Origin: UBA6016 sp041915365
GTDB lineage: Bacteria; Campylobacterota; Campylobacteria; Campylobacterales; UBA6016
Reading direction: 5' to 3'
DNA length: 51,860 nt
Assembly: GCA_041915365.1 (NCBI GenBank)
Contig: JAYSBP010000016.1
Span: forward strand, 1 to 51,860
In this document: piece after piece, positions 15,268-22,852 of the stretch
Numbering within the stretch: the stretch's first letter is position 1
Layout of the letters: each line of letters begins with the position of its first letter
The notes under the pieces: model-generated
The model's input: only the letters and a program-made list of their open reading frames with translations
What the model was told of the DNA's origin: nothing
The model's database searches: none
Made by a program: the position numbers and the translations under genes

Positions 15268-15681
15268 ATGATAGATTTTGACAACCACACCGAATACAAA
15301 ATTATAGAAACTGATTTTGAACAAATTTTGAGTGTGGTGGCTCCAACAAAAAGTCTTGAGCTAATTGTTGTAGAAGACGAAGAAATCAAAGATATAAATG
15401 CCCAGTACCGCAAGCTGGATAAGCCGACAGACGTGCTTAGTTTTCCGATAAAAGAATCAAAAACTGACTTTATAGGCTCAATCATAATCTCGGCGGACAC
15501 CGCAAAGAGAGTCGCCGATGAGTTTGGACACTCCCTTGAAGATGAGATGAAAATCTTATTTATACACGGATTATTGCACATACTCGGATTTGATCACGAA
15601 ACAGACAACGGACAGATGAGAGAAAAAGAGGCGGATATAGCCTCGAAAGTAGGTATCAAAACAGCAATGCTATCTAGGTGA
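15268..15681 (+). CDS. ybeY: Endoribonuclease YbeY (rRNA maturation factor)
   Basis: This 137-residue zinc-dependent endoribonuclease acts in 16S rRNA 3' processing and ribosome quality control. The metal site is visible as H-G-L-L-H-I-L-G-F-D-H (consensus H-G-x-L-H-L-x-G-Y-D-H) near residue 110. N-x-x-Y-R-x-L-D-K-P-T-D-V-L-S-F-P lies upstream. Length is typical. Its last 12 bases overlap the end of mrdA on the other strand. Confidence 0.95.
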   Translation: MIDFDNHTEYKIIETDFEQILSVVAPTKSLELIVVEDEEIKDINAQYRKLDKPTDVLSFPIKESKTDFIGSIIISADTAKRVADEFGHSLEDEMKILFIHGLLHILGFDHETDNGQMREKEADIASKVGIKTAMLSR

Positions 15682-17478
15682 GTCTACGCCTGGTTTTATA
15701 TATCCAAGCTCGATAAGCTTTCTATATACGGCCGCCACCATCGGCCCACCTTCCGTGCCTCCATGCCCACCATGCTCTACCATAGCAGTCACGACATATC
15801 TTGGATTTTCGTATGGGGCGTACGTCGTTAGCCACGCATGGGAGCGCTTGTAATAATCGAGCTGCTCTTCTTTCATACGGTTAACTTCCGATTGCGCAAT
15901 CGACGATACTTGCGCAGTACCAGTCTTGCCTGCCACCTTTATCGGCAAATACCCAAGTGCACCATAGGCCGTACCGCCTTGCATGCTACACACCTGATAC
16001 ATACCCTCTTGTACTGGCTTTAATCTTCCCATATCCTCTTTTTTTATAAGCTCTTTGACCGTTGAGGTGGTATTTTTACCCCCGACGACAAGTGCGAATT
16101 TTGGCGTAACATCTTTTCCAGTAGCCAATGAGGCTGTAAATTTGGCCACTTGAAGCGGGGTAACAACCGTACTTCCTTGTCCGATAACCGTATTGAGAGT
16201 CTCCCCCGCAAACCAAGGTTTTTTATATCTTTTTTTCTTCCACTCGGGGGATGGCATTATGCCGCTCGCCTCACCTGGGAGGTCAACCCCCGTTTTTTGC
16301 CCCAACCCAAGCTCGCTTAGCGTCTTAGAGATTATACTGATACCTACACGAAGAGACATCTTGTAGTAGTATGTATCACAGCTCTCTTTTATAGACCTTC
16401 TCATATCAACTGAACCGTGCCCCTCTTTTTTCCAGTCTCTAAATCTCCTACCGCCAAACTCTATAAAACCAGGGTCCGCAACCGATTCCGCCGGGTCAAC
16501 TCCGGCTCTTTGTAAAGCGAGCGCCGCACCCGGCTTAACGACGGAACCAGGAGGATATAGCCCTTTTGTGAGTCGATTTGTAAGCGGATGATTAAGGTCG
16601 TTTACCATAGCCGTCCACTCTTCATTGCTAAGCCCCTTGACGAAAGTATTTATATCATACTCAGGGAAGCTCCCGGCTGCAAGTATAGAGCCGTCGCTCA
16701 CATCCATAACGACTATGGCACCGCTCTTGCCGGCGTACAGCTCCGAAATTAGTCGCTGTATCCTAATGTCTATAGTGCTAACCAAATCATGATGCGATGA
16801 CGGCTCTTTGGACTCTATCTCTTCGACTATTTCATTAAAGGCATTTACTTTATAGGTTTTCTCCCCTGGCTCGCCCTGCAAGGCAGAGTTATAGAATTTT
16901 TCAAGTCCGTCTTTTCCTATAAACCCATTTGGGGAAATGATATTTTGTTTTGCGGCATCATCTTTTGATATTCTAGCGACGTAGCCTATGATATGCCCAG
17001 CTATATCCCCTTCCGGATATTCCCTCATAGTTGTCGACTCTATCTGCAGATGCTCATCCAAGCTCAAAACCGTAAAAAAAGGTAAAATCTGCTCATACGG
17101 CATAAAATCCACGACCCTTATATTGTCGTGATTGTACGCAGAGTCCTCTCTTATGTATAGCGCTCTTGTTTTCTCAACGTTAAAATTAGGAAAAAACTGC
17201 TTCAACATCGCTAATTTTTGCTCTAGTATCGGCAGATTTTTCTTTTTGCTAAGGTGCGGGGCTATGCTTATCGCAAAGCCTAGTTTATTTATCGCAAGCG
17301 GGTTTTTATTTCTATCGAATATTACGCCTCTAGCCGGATAAATGAGCTCTGTTTTTATAGAGTTTCTTGCAGATAGTTCTTCATAATATTCATTTGATTT
17401 GACGCTAAAGTAAAATACTCGGACAAGGAGCGTAGACCATATAACGATAAAAATAGCAATGACGATTCTATCTCTCAC
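15670..17478 (-). CDS. mrdA: Penicillin-binding protein 2 (peptidoglycan transpeptidase of the elongasome)
   Basis: This 602-residue protein has one N-terminal membrane anchor (about 5-25), a PBP dimerisation domain and a transpeptidase domain. Catalytic motifs are S312-V-V-K315, S366-C-D and K518-T-G. It cross-links lateral-wall peptidoglycan in the periplasm with RodA/MreB. It starts with GTG at 17478 (GGAG 5 bases before), 2 bases after the small membrane protein. It is the last gene of the long envelope operon and ends inside ybeY. A weak hairpin follows ybeY on the other strand. Confidence 0.95.
   Translation of the reverse strand: MRDRIVIAIFIVIWSTLLVRVFYFSVKSNEYYEELSARNSIKTELIYPARGVIFDRNKNPLAINKLGFAISIAPHLSKKKNLPILEQKLAMLKQFFPNFNVEKTRALYIREDSAYNHDNIRVVDFMPYEQILPFFTVLSLDEHLQIESTTMREYPEGDIAGHIIGYVARISKDDAAKQNIISPNGFIGKDGLEKFYNSALQGEPGEKTYKVNAFNEIVEEIESKEPSSHHDLVSTIDIRIQRLISELYAGKSGAIVVMDVSDGSILAAGSFPEYDINTFVKGLSNEEWTAMVNDLNHPLTNRLTKGLYPPGSVVKPGAALALQRAGVDPAESVADPGFIEFGGRRFRDWKKEGHGSVDMRRSIKESCDTYYYKMSLRVGISIISKTLSELGLGQKTGVDLPGEASGIMPSPEWKKKRYKKPWFAGETLNTVIGQGSTVVTPLQVAKFTASLATGKDVTPKFALVVGGKNTTSTVKELIKKEDMGRLKPVQEGMYQVCSMQGGTAYGALGYLPIKVAGKTGTAQVSSIAQSEVNRMKEEQLDYYKRSHAWLTTYAPYENPRYVVTAMVEHGGHGGTEGGPMVAAVYRKLIELGYIKPGVDSPR
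15674..15697 (+). terminator. Weak terminator-like hairpin at the ybeY end
   Basis: CTAGGTG (15674-15680), loop AGTCTA, CGCCTGG (15687-15693) pairs with three wobble or weak positions and is followed by TTTTATAT. It spans the ybeY stop codon and lies within the mrdA 3' end. Confidence 0.3.
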
Positions 17479-17480
17479 GC

Positions 17481-17948
17481 CTACTCCAACGAAAGCGCAA
17501 TGAGCGTCTCAAAAAGCATATACACGAGCAAAGGAGCCAATGATACTGTCACGACCTCTTTTAAGAAAAACATATCTATCGCATTTAGCATAAAAAAATA
17601 GGTCGGATACGCAAAAAAGGCGGTAAGCGCAGCTATACACCTGCGGCAATCAAGAAAGCTATTGACTAGCGGAATAACGTAATAAACATACAAAAACAAA
17701 AATAGCCAACTTGAAAAAAGATAATATCCCCTGTCAAGTTCAAAAAAAAGAAGATACGCAAGGATAAACCATATTACATATCTCTCTCTTACGAAATAGG
17801 CAATTACTATAAATACCCCAAAAAGAGGGGGCATATACGGATTTAATGCGCTCAAGGCTAGGTATGCAAAGAGCAATACGCCTATGAAAAAAAGCTTTAA
17901 ATAGTTTTGATCAGCGATATTTCGTTGCAAATAGGAAAATGCTTGCAC
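17481..17948 (-). CDS. Small polytopic membrane protein upstream of mrdA (MreD-like position)
   Basis: This 155-residue, very hydrophobic protein has about five predicted spans, for example F-F-I-G-V-L-L-F-A-Y-L-A-L and V-I-W-F-I-L-A-Y-L-L-F-F. Charged residues are few (E-L-D-R-G, D-C-R-R-C). Size and place directly before PBP2 recall MreD, the membrane partner of the rod complex, but I see no firm MreD motif. Campylobacter has a comparable integral membrane gene at this point in the operon. The start is GTG at 17948 and the gene overlaps the acetyltransferase gene by 52 bases. Confidence 0.6.
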   Translation of the reverse strand: MQAFSYLQRNIADQNYLKLFFIGVLLFAYLALSALNPYMPPLFGVFIVIAYFVRERYVIWFILAYLLFFELDRGYYLFSSWLFLFLYVYYVIPLVNSFLDCRRCIAALTAFFAYPTYFFMLNAIDMFFLKEVVTVSLAPLLVYMLFETLIALSLE

Positions 17949-18355
17949 TTTATACAGTCCGCCCAGATTTTATGTTCAGGTATCTCTTCTTTTGGAATTT
18001 CTACAAATCCATTATTTTCAAAAAACTCTTTTTGATATGTGAGGGTCAAAATTTTTGAAAGCCCAAGTCTCTTCCCCTCTTTTTCGAGCTCAGCCACCAA
18101 TGCCTTGCCGACCCCCTTGCCCCTGTATCCGTCTTTTACTATCAGGCTTCTAACCTCTGCTATCTCGGGGGAGTATATATGCAAGGCGGCAAACCCAATC
18201 AAGCCAGTCTCATCTTTTGCGACGGTATAAGAACGGATAGTGTTTGCCATTTCATTTGCGTCACGGTACAAGATGACACCGCTTTCCACCTCTTTTTGTA
18301 CAAGAGTCTGCATTGCGCCTATATCACGCAAAGTAGGCTTCAAAAACTCTATCAA
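17897..18355 (-). CDS. GNAT acetyltransferase, short N-acetylglutamate synthase type
   Basis: This 152-residue GNAT protein has acetyl-CoA-binding motif A, V-R-S-L-I-V-K-D-G-Y-R-G-K-G-V-G-K-A-L-V. L-T-L-T-Y-Q-K-E-F-F-E-N-N-G-F follows. The single-domain layout and the ending D-C-I-K-C-K-H-F-P-I-C-N-E resemble short ArgA-type enzymes that acetylate glutamate for arginine synthesis. That assignment is by likeness only. The TTG start at 18355 overlaps the TGA of engB. The four-cysteine tail could bind metal. No arg genes are nearby. Confidence 0.65.
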   Translation of the reverse strand: MIEFLKPTLRDIGAMQTLVQKEVESGVILYRDANEMANTIRSYTVAKDETGLIGFAALHIYSPEIAEVRSLIVKDGYRGKGVGKALVAELEKEGKRLGLSKILTLTYQKEFFENNGFVEIPKEEIPEHKIWADCIKCKHFPICNEISLIKTI

Positions 18356-18951
18356 GAGAGCGCCCCAAAAAGAGCTTCGTGTGTTTTTGCAAGCAAGGCA
18401 TCTATCCCTGCTTTTGAGGATGCCGATACAAACAGCGCATTTGGATTATTTTTTTTTAGCAAAAAAAGCTCATTTTTTGTCAGTTTATCGATTTTTGTAA
18501 ATACTTCGCAAACCATATAATCTCTTCTATTTAGAGTTGACAAAAACTCTTTTACATCATCGTCTATTTCCATCTTAGGGTGTCTTGAGTCTCGAAGTAG
18601 CAAAAATAGCTTTATAGCTGAGCGTCCAAATAAAAATCTCGTCAAATTCTCTTCCCAAAGCTCTTTTTCACCCTTTGAGACCTTGGCATATCCAAAGCCT
18701 GGCAAATCCACAAGCCTAAACCTCAATCTATCTTCACCCTGCGCCGCATTAATATCAAAAAAATTAATTAGCTTTGTCTTCCCTGGGGTTGATGATGATT
18801 TGGCTAGGTCTTTTCTAGAGCAAAAAGCATTTATAAGAGAGCTTTTGCCGACGTTTGAACGTCCCAAAAAAGCTACTTCCGCAAAATCTTCGGGCACTGA
18901 GTCGTTCAGTTTTGCTGCCGACTTTATAAATTCGGCGTTTAGTATTCTCAT
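18352..18951 (-). CDS. engB: Ribosome biogenesis GTPase YsxC/EngB
   Basis: This 199-residue TrmE-Era-type GTPase has G1 G-R-S-N-V-G-K-S-S, a G2 region S-S-T-P-G-K-T-K, G3 D-L-P-G and G4 T-K-I-D. It helps assemble the large ribosomal subunit in the cytoplasm. It overlaps the lptA stop by 4 bases, so it is translated in series with the LPS transport genes. This pairing is conserved in the phylum. Confidence 0.95.
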   Translation of the reverse strand: MRILNAEFIKSAAKLNDSVPEDFAEVAFLGRSNVGKSSLINAFCSRKDLAKSSSTPGKTKLINFFDINAAQGEDRLRFRLVDLPGFGYAKVSKGEKELWEENLTRFLFGRSAIKLFLLLRDSRHPKMEIDDDVKEFLSTLNRRDYMVCEVFTKIDKLTKNELFLLKKNNPNALFVSASSKAGIDALLAKTHEALFGALS

Positions 18952-19433
18952 TTTGTTTTTTTGCTGCCGTTTTTGTCTTCGATAAAGAAGATAAATTTCG
19001 CCGGTTTGCCGCCCTCTTCACCGACAACCGTCGCTTTTTTGGTAATATCATTTACAAATATTCTATCGCCGAATACTTTTCTTTTTTCCTCTACATATTC
19101 TACGTAGCCGTCACCGACCAGTAAATACTCTTTTTCATTTGGGAAATATGTAATTGTCTTTGCTTTCCCTTTGTATGTCTTGTTGCCCTCTTGAATCATC
19201 ACAAAACTAGCGTTGCCGACAGCTTCAAATTTAGTTGGTTTTCTATTTGAATCCGTATACACAAAAAGCGTATCGGAGTAAATAGTATCGCCACCTTTGA
19301 CAACTTTTACGTTACCGTTAAATTTTGATACGCCGCTTTTGTCGTCGCCGTCGTATCTTTTTGCCGTTATCTCAACCTCTGAGGCAAAAAGAGATAAAGC
19401 AATGAAACAACCGATAAAAATTCTAAAAAACAT
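18948..19433 (-). CDS. lptA: LPS transport periplasmic protein LptA (OstA-like)
   Basis: This 161-residue protein has a signal peptide (F-F-R-I-F-I-G-C-F-I-A-L-S-L-F-A) and a repetitive beta-jellyroll body: N-G-N-V-K-V-V-K-G-G-D, T-I-Y-S-D-T-L-F-V-Y and G-N-A-S-F-V. LptA bridges LptC and LptD and carries LPS across the periplasm. It lies 8 bases after lptC, its direct partner. The lysine-rich tail is unremarkable. Confidence 0.88.
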   Translation of the reverse strand: MFFRIFIGCFIALSLFASEVEITAKRYDGDDKSGVSKFNGNVKVVKGGDTIYSDTLFVYTDSNRKPTKFEAVGNASFVMIQEGNKTYKGKAKTITYFPNEKEYLLVGDGYVEYVEEKRKVFGDRIFVNDITKKATVVGEEGGKPAKFIFFIEDKNGSKKTK

Positions 19434-19441
19434 ACTACCGC

Positions 19442-19972
19442 CTAAAGGTTCAGCTTAGCCCGTACAGAGTCTATGCCTACCGTTTTATTTTTAATATTTA
19501 TTGAAGACGAATTACCAAACGCTACGAACTTTTCTCCCTCAAAGCGAAACGGATTGTCTATATAAAGCGTTTGAATACTCTCTTTATAGCGAGATTTATC
19601 CGTCGTTATTTTGTATCCATCGCTTCTTAGATAATTGACGTCACCCGTAAGAGTAATCTCATCACCTATTTTTACCGCTTTTTTGGAGATTATGTTTGTC
19701 GTATATTTCGGCTCTTTTTTTTCTATTTTGAATCCGTGAATTTCATCTTTATCTTTAAAATGATAACCCACCGAGCCTAAAACTTCAACGCCGCCGCCGC
19801 CGTTTTGAAGCTCAATGTATTTGAACTTTTTTAGCTCCAATATCGCTCCTGCGTACTCTTTATTTTCACCCTTATTCTCTTTGTCGTTTTGATACACTGC
19901 AAAGAGGGGGACAAACGATATTGCCGCCAAAAAACCGACGACATACGCAAAAGAGCGCTTTTGGTGTCTCAT
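19442..19972 (-). CDS. lptC: LPS export protein LptC
   Basis: This 176-residue protein has one N-terminal membrane anchor (about 9-26, Y-V-V-G-F-L-A-A-I-S-F-V-P-L) and a periplasmic beta-rich domain similar in fold to LptA (K-A-V-K-I-G-D-E-I-T-L-T-G-D-V). It hands LPS from the LptBFG transporter to LptA. Sequence conservation in this family is low, and the call leans on the anchor, size and position before lptA. Its start overlaps the hisB stop. Confidence 0.8.
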   Translation of the reverse strand: MRHQKRSFAYVVGFLAAISFVPLFAVYQNDKENKGENKEYAGAILELKKFKYIELQNGGGGVEVLGSVGYHFKDKDEIHGFKIEKKEPKYTTNIISKKAVKIGDEITLTGDVNYLRSDGYKITTDKSRYKESIQTLYIDNPFRFEGEKFVAFGNSSSINIKNKTVGIDSVRAKLNL

Positions 19973-20538
19973 AAAATGCCTTTTGTACTAGGAATACCTA
20001 CACCGTTGGCCTTTAACGCCCTTCTCAAAGATACGGCAAAAGCCTTAAAAGACCCTTCAACTATATGGTGAAGATTTTGCCCTCTAGCTTTTGTGATATG
20101 AGCCGAAATTTTAAAGTTAAATACGAGCGCCCGAAAAAACTCTTCCGCAAGCTCAGCATCAAACTCCCCTATCTTCCCGTTTAGCCGCCCTAGATCAAAA
20201 TATAAAAACGGCCTTCCGGAGATGTCTATGGCACTTTGCACAAGAGCTTCATCCATTACAATACTGGCCTCACCGAATCTCTCTATTGCCCCGACCGGAA
20301 ATATGGCTTTATTAAGTGCTTCACCTATAACGATACCGACATCCTCAACCGTATGATGAAAATCAACATGCAAATCGCCCTTGCAAACAAGATTCATCTC
20401 AATACCGGAATGCTTTGCGAAACTATTGAGCATATGGTCAAAAAAACCTATTCCCGTATCTATATTAGACTCTTTACCGCCAATAGCAAGTTCCAGCTCA
20501 ATTTGAGTCTCTTTTGTATTTCTTTGTATTTTTACCAT
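19969..20538 (-). CDS. hisB: Imidazoleglycerol-phosphate dehydratase
   Basis: This 189-residue enzyme is the single-function form. It carries out the sixth step of histidine synthesis, converting imidazole glycerol phosphate to imidazole acetol phosphate. Metal-binding repeats are visible as F-F-D-H-M-L-N-S-F-A-K-H, H-H-T-V-E-D-V-G and H-H-I-V-E-G-S-F-K-A. Length is typical. It is isolated from other his genes and sits between rlpA and lptC. In many relatives a KdsC-type phosphatase gene follows hisB here; it is missing. Confidence 0.96.
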   Translation of the reverse strand: MVKIQRNTKETQIELELAIGGKESNIDTGIGFFDHMLNSFAKHSGIEMNLVCKGDLHVDFHHTVEDVGIVIGEALNKAIFPVGAIERFGEASIVMDEALVQSAIDISGRPFLYFDLGRLNGKIGEFDAELAEEFFRALVFNFKISAHITKARGQNLHHIVEGSFKAFAVSLRRALKANGVGIPSTKGIL

Positions 20539-20548
20539 CTTTTTACCC

Positions 20549-21322
20549 TTAATCTAGGCTAACAAAGAACGAGCCTGCAAATCGACCCTCTTTGATAAAA
20601 TCTCTAGCTTCATTTTCGCTTCTAAATCCCGTTAGCATAACCCTGTATATCGGGGAGCCTTGAATATCGTATGTTTTTACGACGGCTTTGTATGTTCCAT
20701 TGACGCTGGCATATCTTGACGCCCATTCATCGGCTCCACTTCTATTTTTGAATGCGCCTATTTGAACCGCTATGGCGGATACGGATTTGCTCTCTTTTGA
20801 GCCGCTTTTTGCGATTATGCCGTCAAAGCCCAGCACCACAAGTTTGACAGGAGCGGTTCCAGTCTTGTCTATCCCAACCTCTTTACCGGCGGCAAAAGAT
20901 AAATCTATAATTCTACCGTCCACAAAAGGCCCTCTGTCATTGATACGGACAACCGTACTTTTGCTATTATTCAGATTTGTCACCCTAACTATCGTATTCA
21001 TAGGTAGCGTCTTATGCGCCGCCGTATTTGCATTCATATCGTACATTTCACCGTTTGCCGTTTTTTTGCCGTGAAAATCTGGGCCGTACCAACTAGCGAT
21101 ACCGTTATACTCCTCGCCCACCGAAACAAAAGAGGGATAATACGTCTTTCCAAAAACGGTATAAGGCTTCATATTTGACGCCGAAGAAGACGTAGACGAT
21201 TTGGAAGAGCTTTCACTAGAATACTGCGAGCTTTTATGATATGGATTGTATTTTACTTCATATTTTTGCGAACATCCGGCAAACAAAACTACCAAAACGG
21301 CAACCGTTAAAATCTCTCTCAA
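20549..21322 (-). CDS. rlpA: RlpA-family septal lytic transglycosylase lipoprotein with SPOR domain
   Basis: This 257-residue protein has a lipoprotein signal (V-V-L-F-A-G-C, Cys16), a serine-rich linker, a double-psi beta-barrel (G-I-A-S-W-Y-G-P-D-F-H-G-K-K-T-A-N-G and R-V-N-D-R-G-P-F-like I-N-D-R-G-P-F) and a C-terminal SPOR domain that binds bare glycan. It cleaves denuded peptidoglycan in the periplasm. TTG start at 21322 with GGAGAG before it, overlapping the stop of the upstream transglycosylase gene, so two wall-cutting enzymes are coupled. Confidence 0.9.
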   Translation of the reverse strand: MREILTVAVLVVLFAGCSQKYEVKYNPYHKSSQYSSESSSKSSTSSSASNMKPYTVFGKTYYPSFVSVGEEYNGIASWYGPDFHGKKTANGEMYDMNANTAAHKTLPMNTIVRVTNLNNSKSTVVRINDRGPFVDGRIIDLSFAAGKEVGIDKTGTAPVKLVVLGFDGIIAKSGSKESKSVSAIAVQIGAFKNRSGADEWASRYASVNGTYKAVVKTYDIQGSPIYRVMLTGFRSENEARDFIKEGRFAGSFFVSLD

Positions 21323-22002
21323 TTATTCTCTCCATTTTCAAGTTCCGCCAAAAACGCCTGCATATCTTCATGATTTGCCGTCCTCGCTAATGTCAAAACT
21401 CTTTTAAAGTATAGTCTAGTCTCTTTTGGAAGCAATTTTTTGTTGTGGTCAAGCAATACGTTTAGGTCGTTTGTACCAGCTTTTCGCATCACTCTTTTTA
21501 GCCTCTCGTCGCCACAGTTGTATCCGACAGCCACAAGACCCCAGTTTTTGAATCTTTTGTGCATATATTGACAATAATCAGCAAAAGCCGCTGTGCATTT
21601 TTCGACGTCTTTTCTCTCGTCCACACCTTTTGAGACTTTCAGTCCAAAAAGCCTAGACGTACTAGGTATCATTTGCCATATTCCAGCCGTCTTAGAGCGT
21701 TTAATTGTGACTCTGTTGTCAAACTTTGTCTCAGTCATCGCTATCCAAACAAAGCTAGTCGGAACGCCTTTTTCTTCTAGCACTCTCTTTGCGATTAGAT
21801 AGTTATCTTTGTGTGCTAGTATGGTTTTTTTGAAAAAAGCTTTTTGATTTTTGCCACTCTCATCATCGCCGGCCATTTTGTATAAAACAGAGTTTTCATC
21901 CGCTCCGCCGTCAATATCGAAAGAGGCAACGGCGGCGTCTAGAGACGTATCGGCATTTGCAAAACAAAAGAGCAAAGCAATTAAAAATAGAATTTTTTTC
22001 AA
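21319..22002 (-). CDS. Membrane-bound lytic murein transglycosylase, MltD-like SLT domain
   Basis: This 227-residue protein has a signal peptide (I-L-F-L-I-A-L-L-F-C-F-A-N-A) and an SLT domain. The probable catalytic Glu is in A-M-T-E-T-K-F-D, followed by K-T-A-G-I-W-Q-M-I-P-S-T-S-R-L-F-G-L and V-G-Y-N-C-G. No LysM repeats are present, so it is shorter than E. coli MltD. It is preceded by its own candidate promoter at 22031-22036 and overlaps rlpA. Confidence 0.88.
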   Translation of the reverse strand: MKKILFLIALLFCFANADTSLDAAVASFDIDGGADENSVLYKMAGDDESGKNQKAFFKKTILAHKDNYLIAKRVLEEKGVPTSFVWIAMTETKFDNRVTIKRSKTAGIWQMIPSTSRLFGLKVSKGVDERKDVEKCTAAFADYCQYMHKRFKNWGLVAVGYNCGDERLKRVMRKAGTNDLNVLLDHNKKLLPKETRLYFKRVLTLARTANHEDMQAFLAELENGENN

Positions 22003-22030
22003 GTGTTATTTCCAAGCCGATTTTTGTTGT

Positions 22031-22036
22031 ATTTTA
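22031..22036 (-). promoter_or_regulatory. Candidate -10 element before the MltD-like gene
   Basis: On the minus strand TAAAAT lies about 29 bases before the ATG at 22002, in an A/T-rich 79-base gap that is the widest break in the ppk-mrdA gene run. It could provide an internal start for the wall and LPS genes. Confidence 0.4.
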
Positions 22037-22081
22037 GCTTAAATTTACTTGAAATTATTAAATGGCAATGGGCTATGTAGA

Positions 22082-22852
22082 CTAAATCCCAAACAATCTT
22101 TTGGAGTTTTCATTTGATATCTCTGTTAGTTTTTCCTCCGGAATACCAAGTAAATCCGATGTTTTTTTTACAACTAACGGCATGTATGATGGCTCGTTTC
22201 TTTTGCCCCTGTGAGGTGTCGGCGTCAGATATGGGGCATCCGTCTCAAATAGCAGTCTATCCAGAGGAATTTTTGGCAGTACTTCAACCAATTTTTTGGC
22301 GTTTGAAAACGTAAGTACACCGCCTATGCCAAAATAAAAACCTTCATTCGCAAGAGATAGTAAATTATGGTCGGCATTGTAGCAGTGTAGTACGCCTCCA
22401 ACCTCTGAAGATTCAAGCTCCAAAAGCATTTTTTTGCTATCTGCACTTGCATCTCTAATGTGCACGATGAGTGGTTTTTTGGCTTTTTTCGCAATCTCTA
22501 TCTGCGCCGCAAATACGTCCGCTTGCAGTTTTTTTTCTGCTATCTGCTCCGCATCACCATCTGGGAGCCTGAAATAATCAAGCCCGCACTCCCCTATAGC
22601 CACACACTTCGGATGTGAAGCAACAGCAAAAGCGCTCTCATCAAACTCTGTAGCATGATACGGGTGCACGCCCACGGCAAAGTATGCGTTTTCATATTTT
22701 TCACTTATTAGCACTGCTCTAGCCAAGTCAGATGGTCCGGCGCCGGGAATAATAAATCTATCTACGCCACACTCCACCGAGCGTGTCATCACTTCATCTA
22801 AATCCTCAAAATACCTCTCATCATCCAAATGACAATGCGTATCTATTAGCAT
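22082..22852 (-). CDS. tatD: TatD family metal-dependent hydrolase (DNase)
   Basis: This 256-residue amidohydrolase-fold protein has the metal motifs D-T-H-C-H-L-D at the N-terminus and G-E-C-G-L-D-Y. It also has L-I-V-H-I-R-D-A, L-H-C-Y-N and the C-terminal E-T-D-A-P-Y-L. TatD enzymes are 3'-5' DNases with other proposed repair roles. It overlaps recN by 7 bases. Confidence 0.93.
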   Translation of the reverse strand: MLIDTHCHLDDERYFEDLDEVMTRSVECGVDRFIIPGAGPSDLARAVLISEKYENAYFAVGVHPYHATEFDESAFAVASHPKCVAIGECGLDYFRLPDGDAEQIAEKKLQADVFAAQIEIAKKAKKPLIVHIRDASADSKKMLLELESSEVGGVLHCYNADHNLLSLANEGFYFGIGGVLTFSNAKKLVEVLPKIPLDRLLFETDAPYLTPTPHRGKRNEPSYMPLVVKKTSDLLGIPEEKLTEISNENSKRLFGI

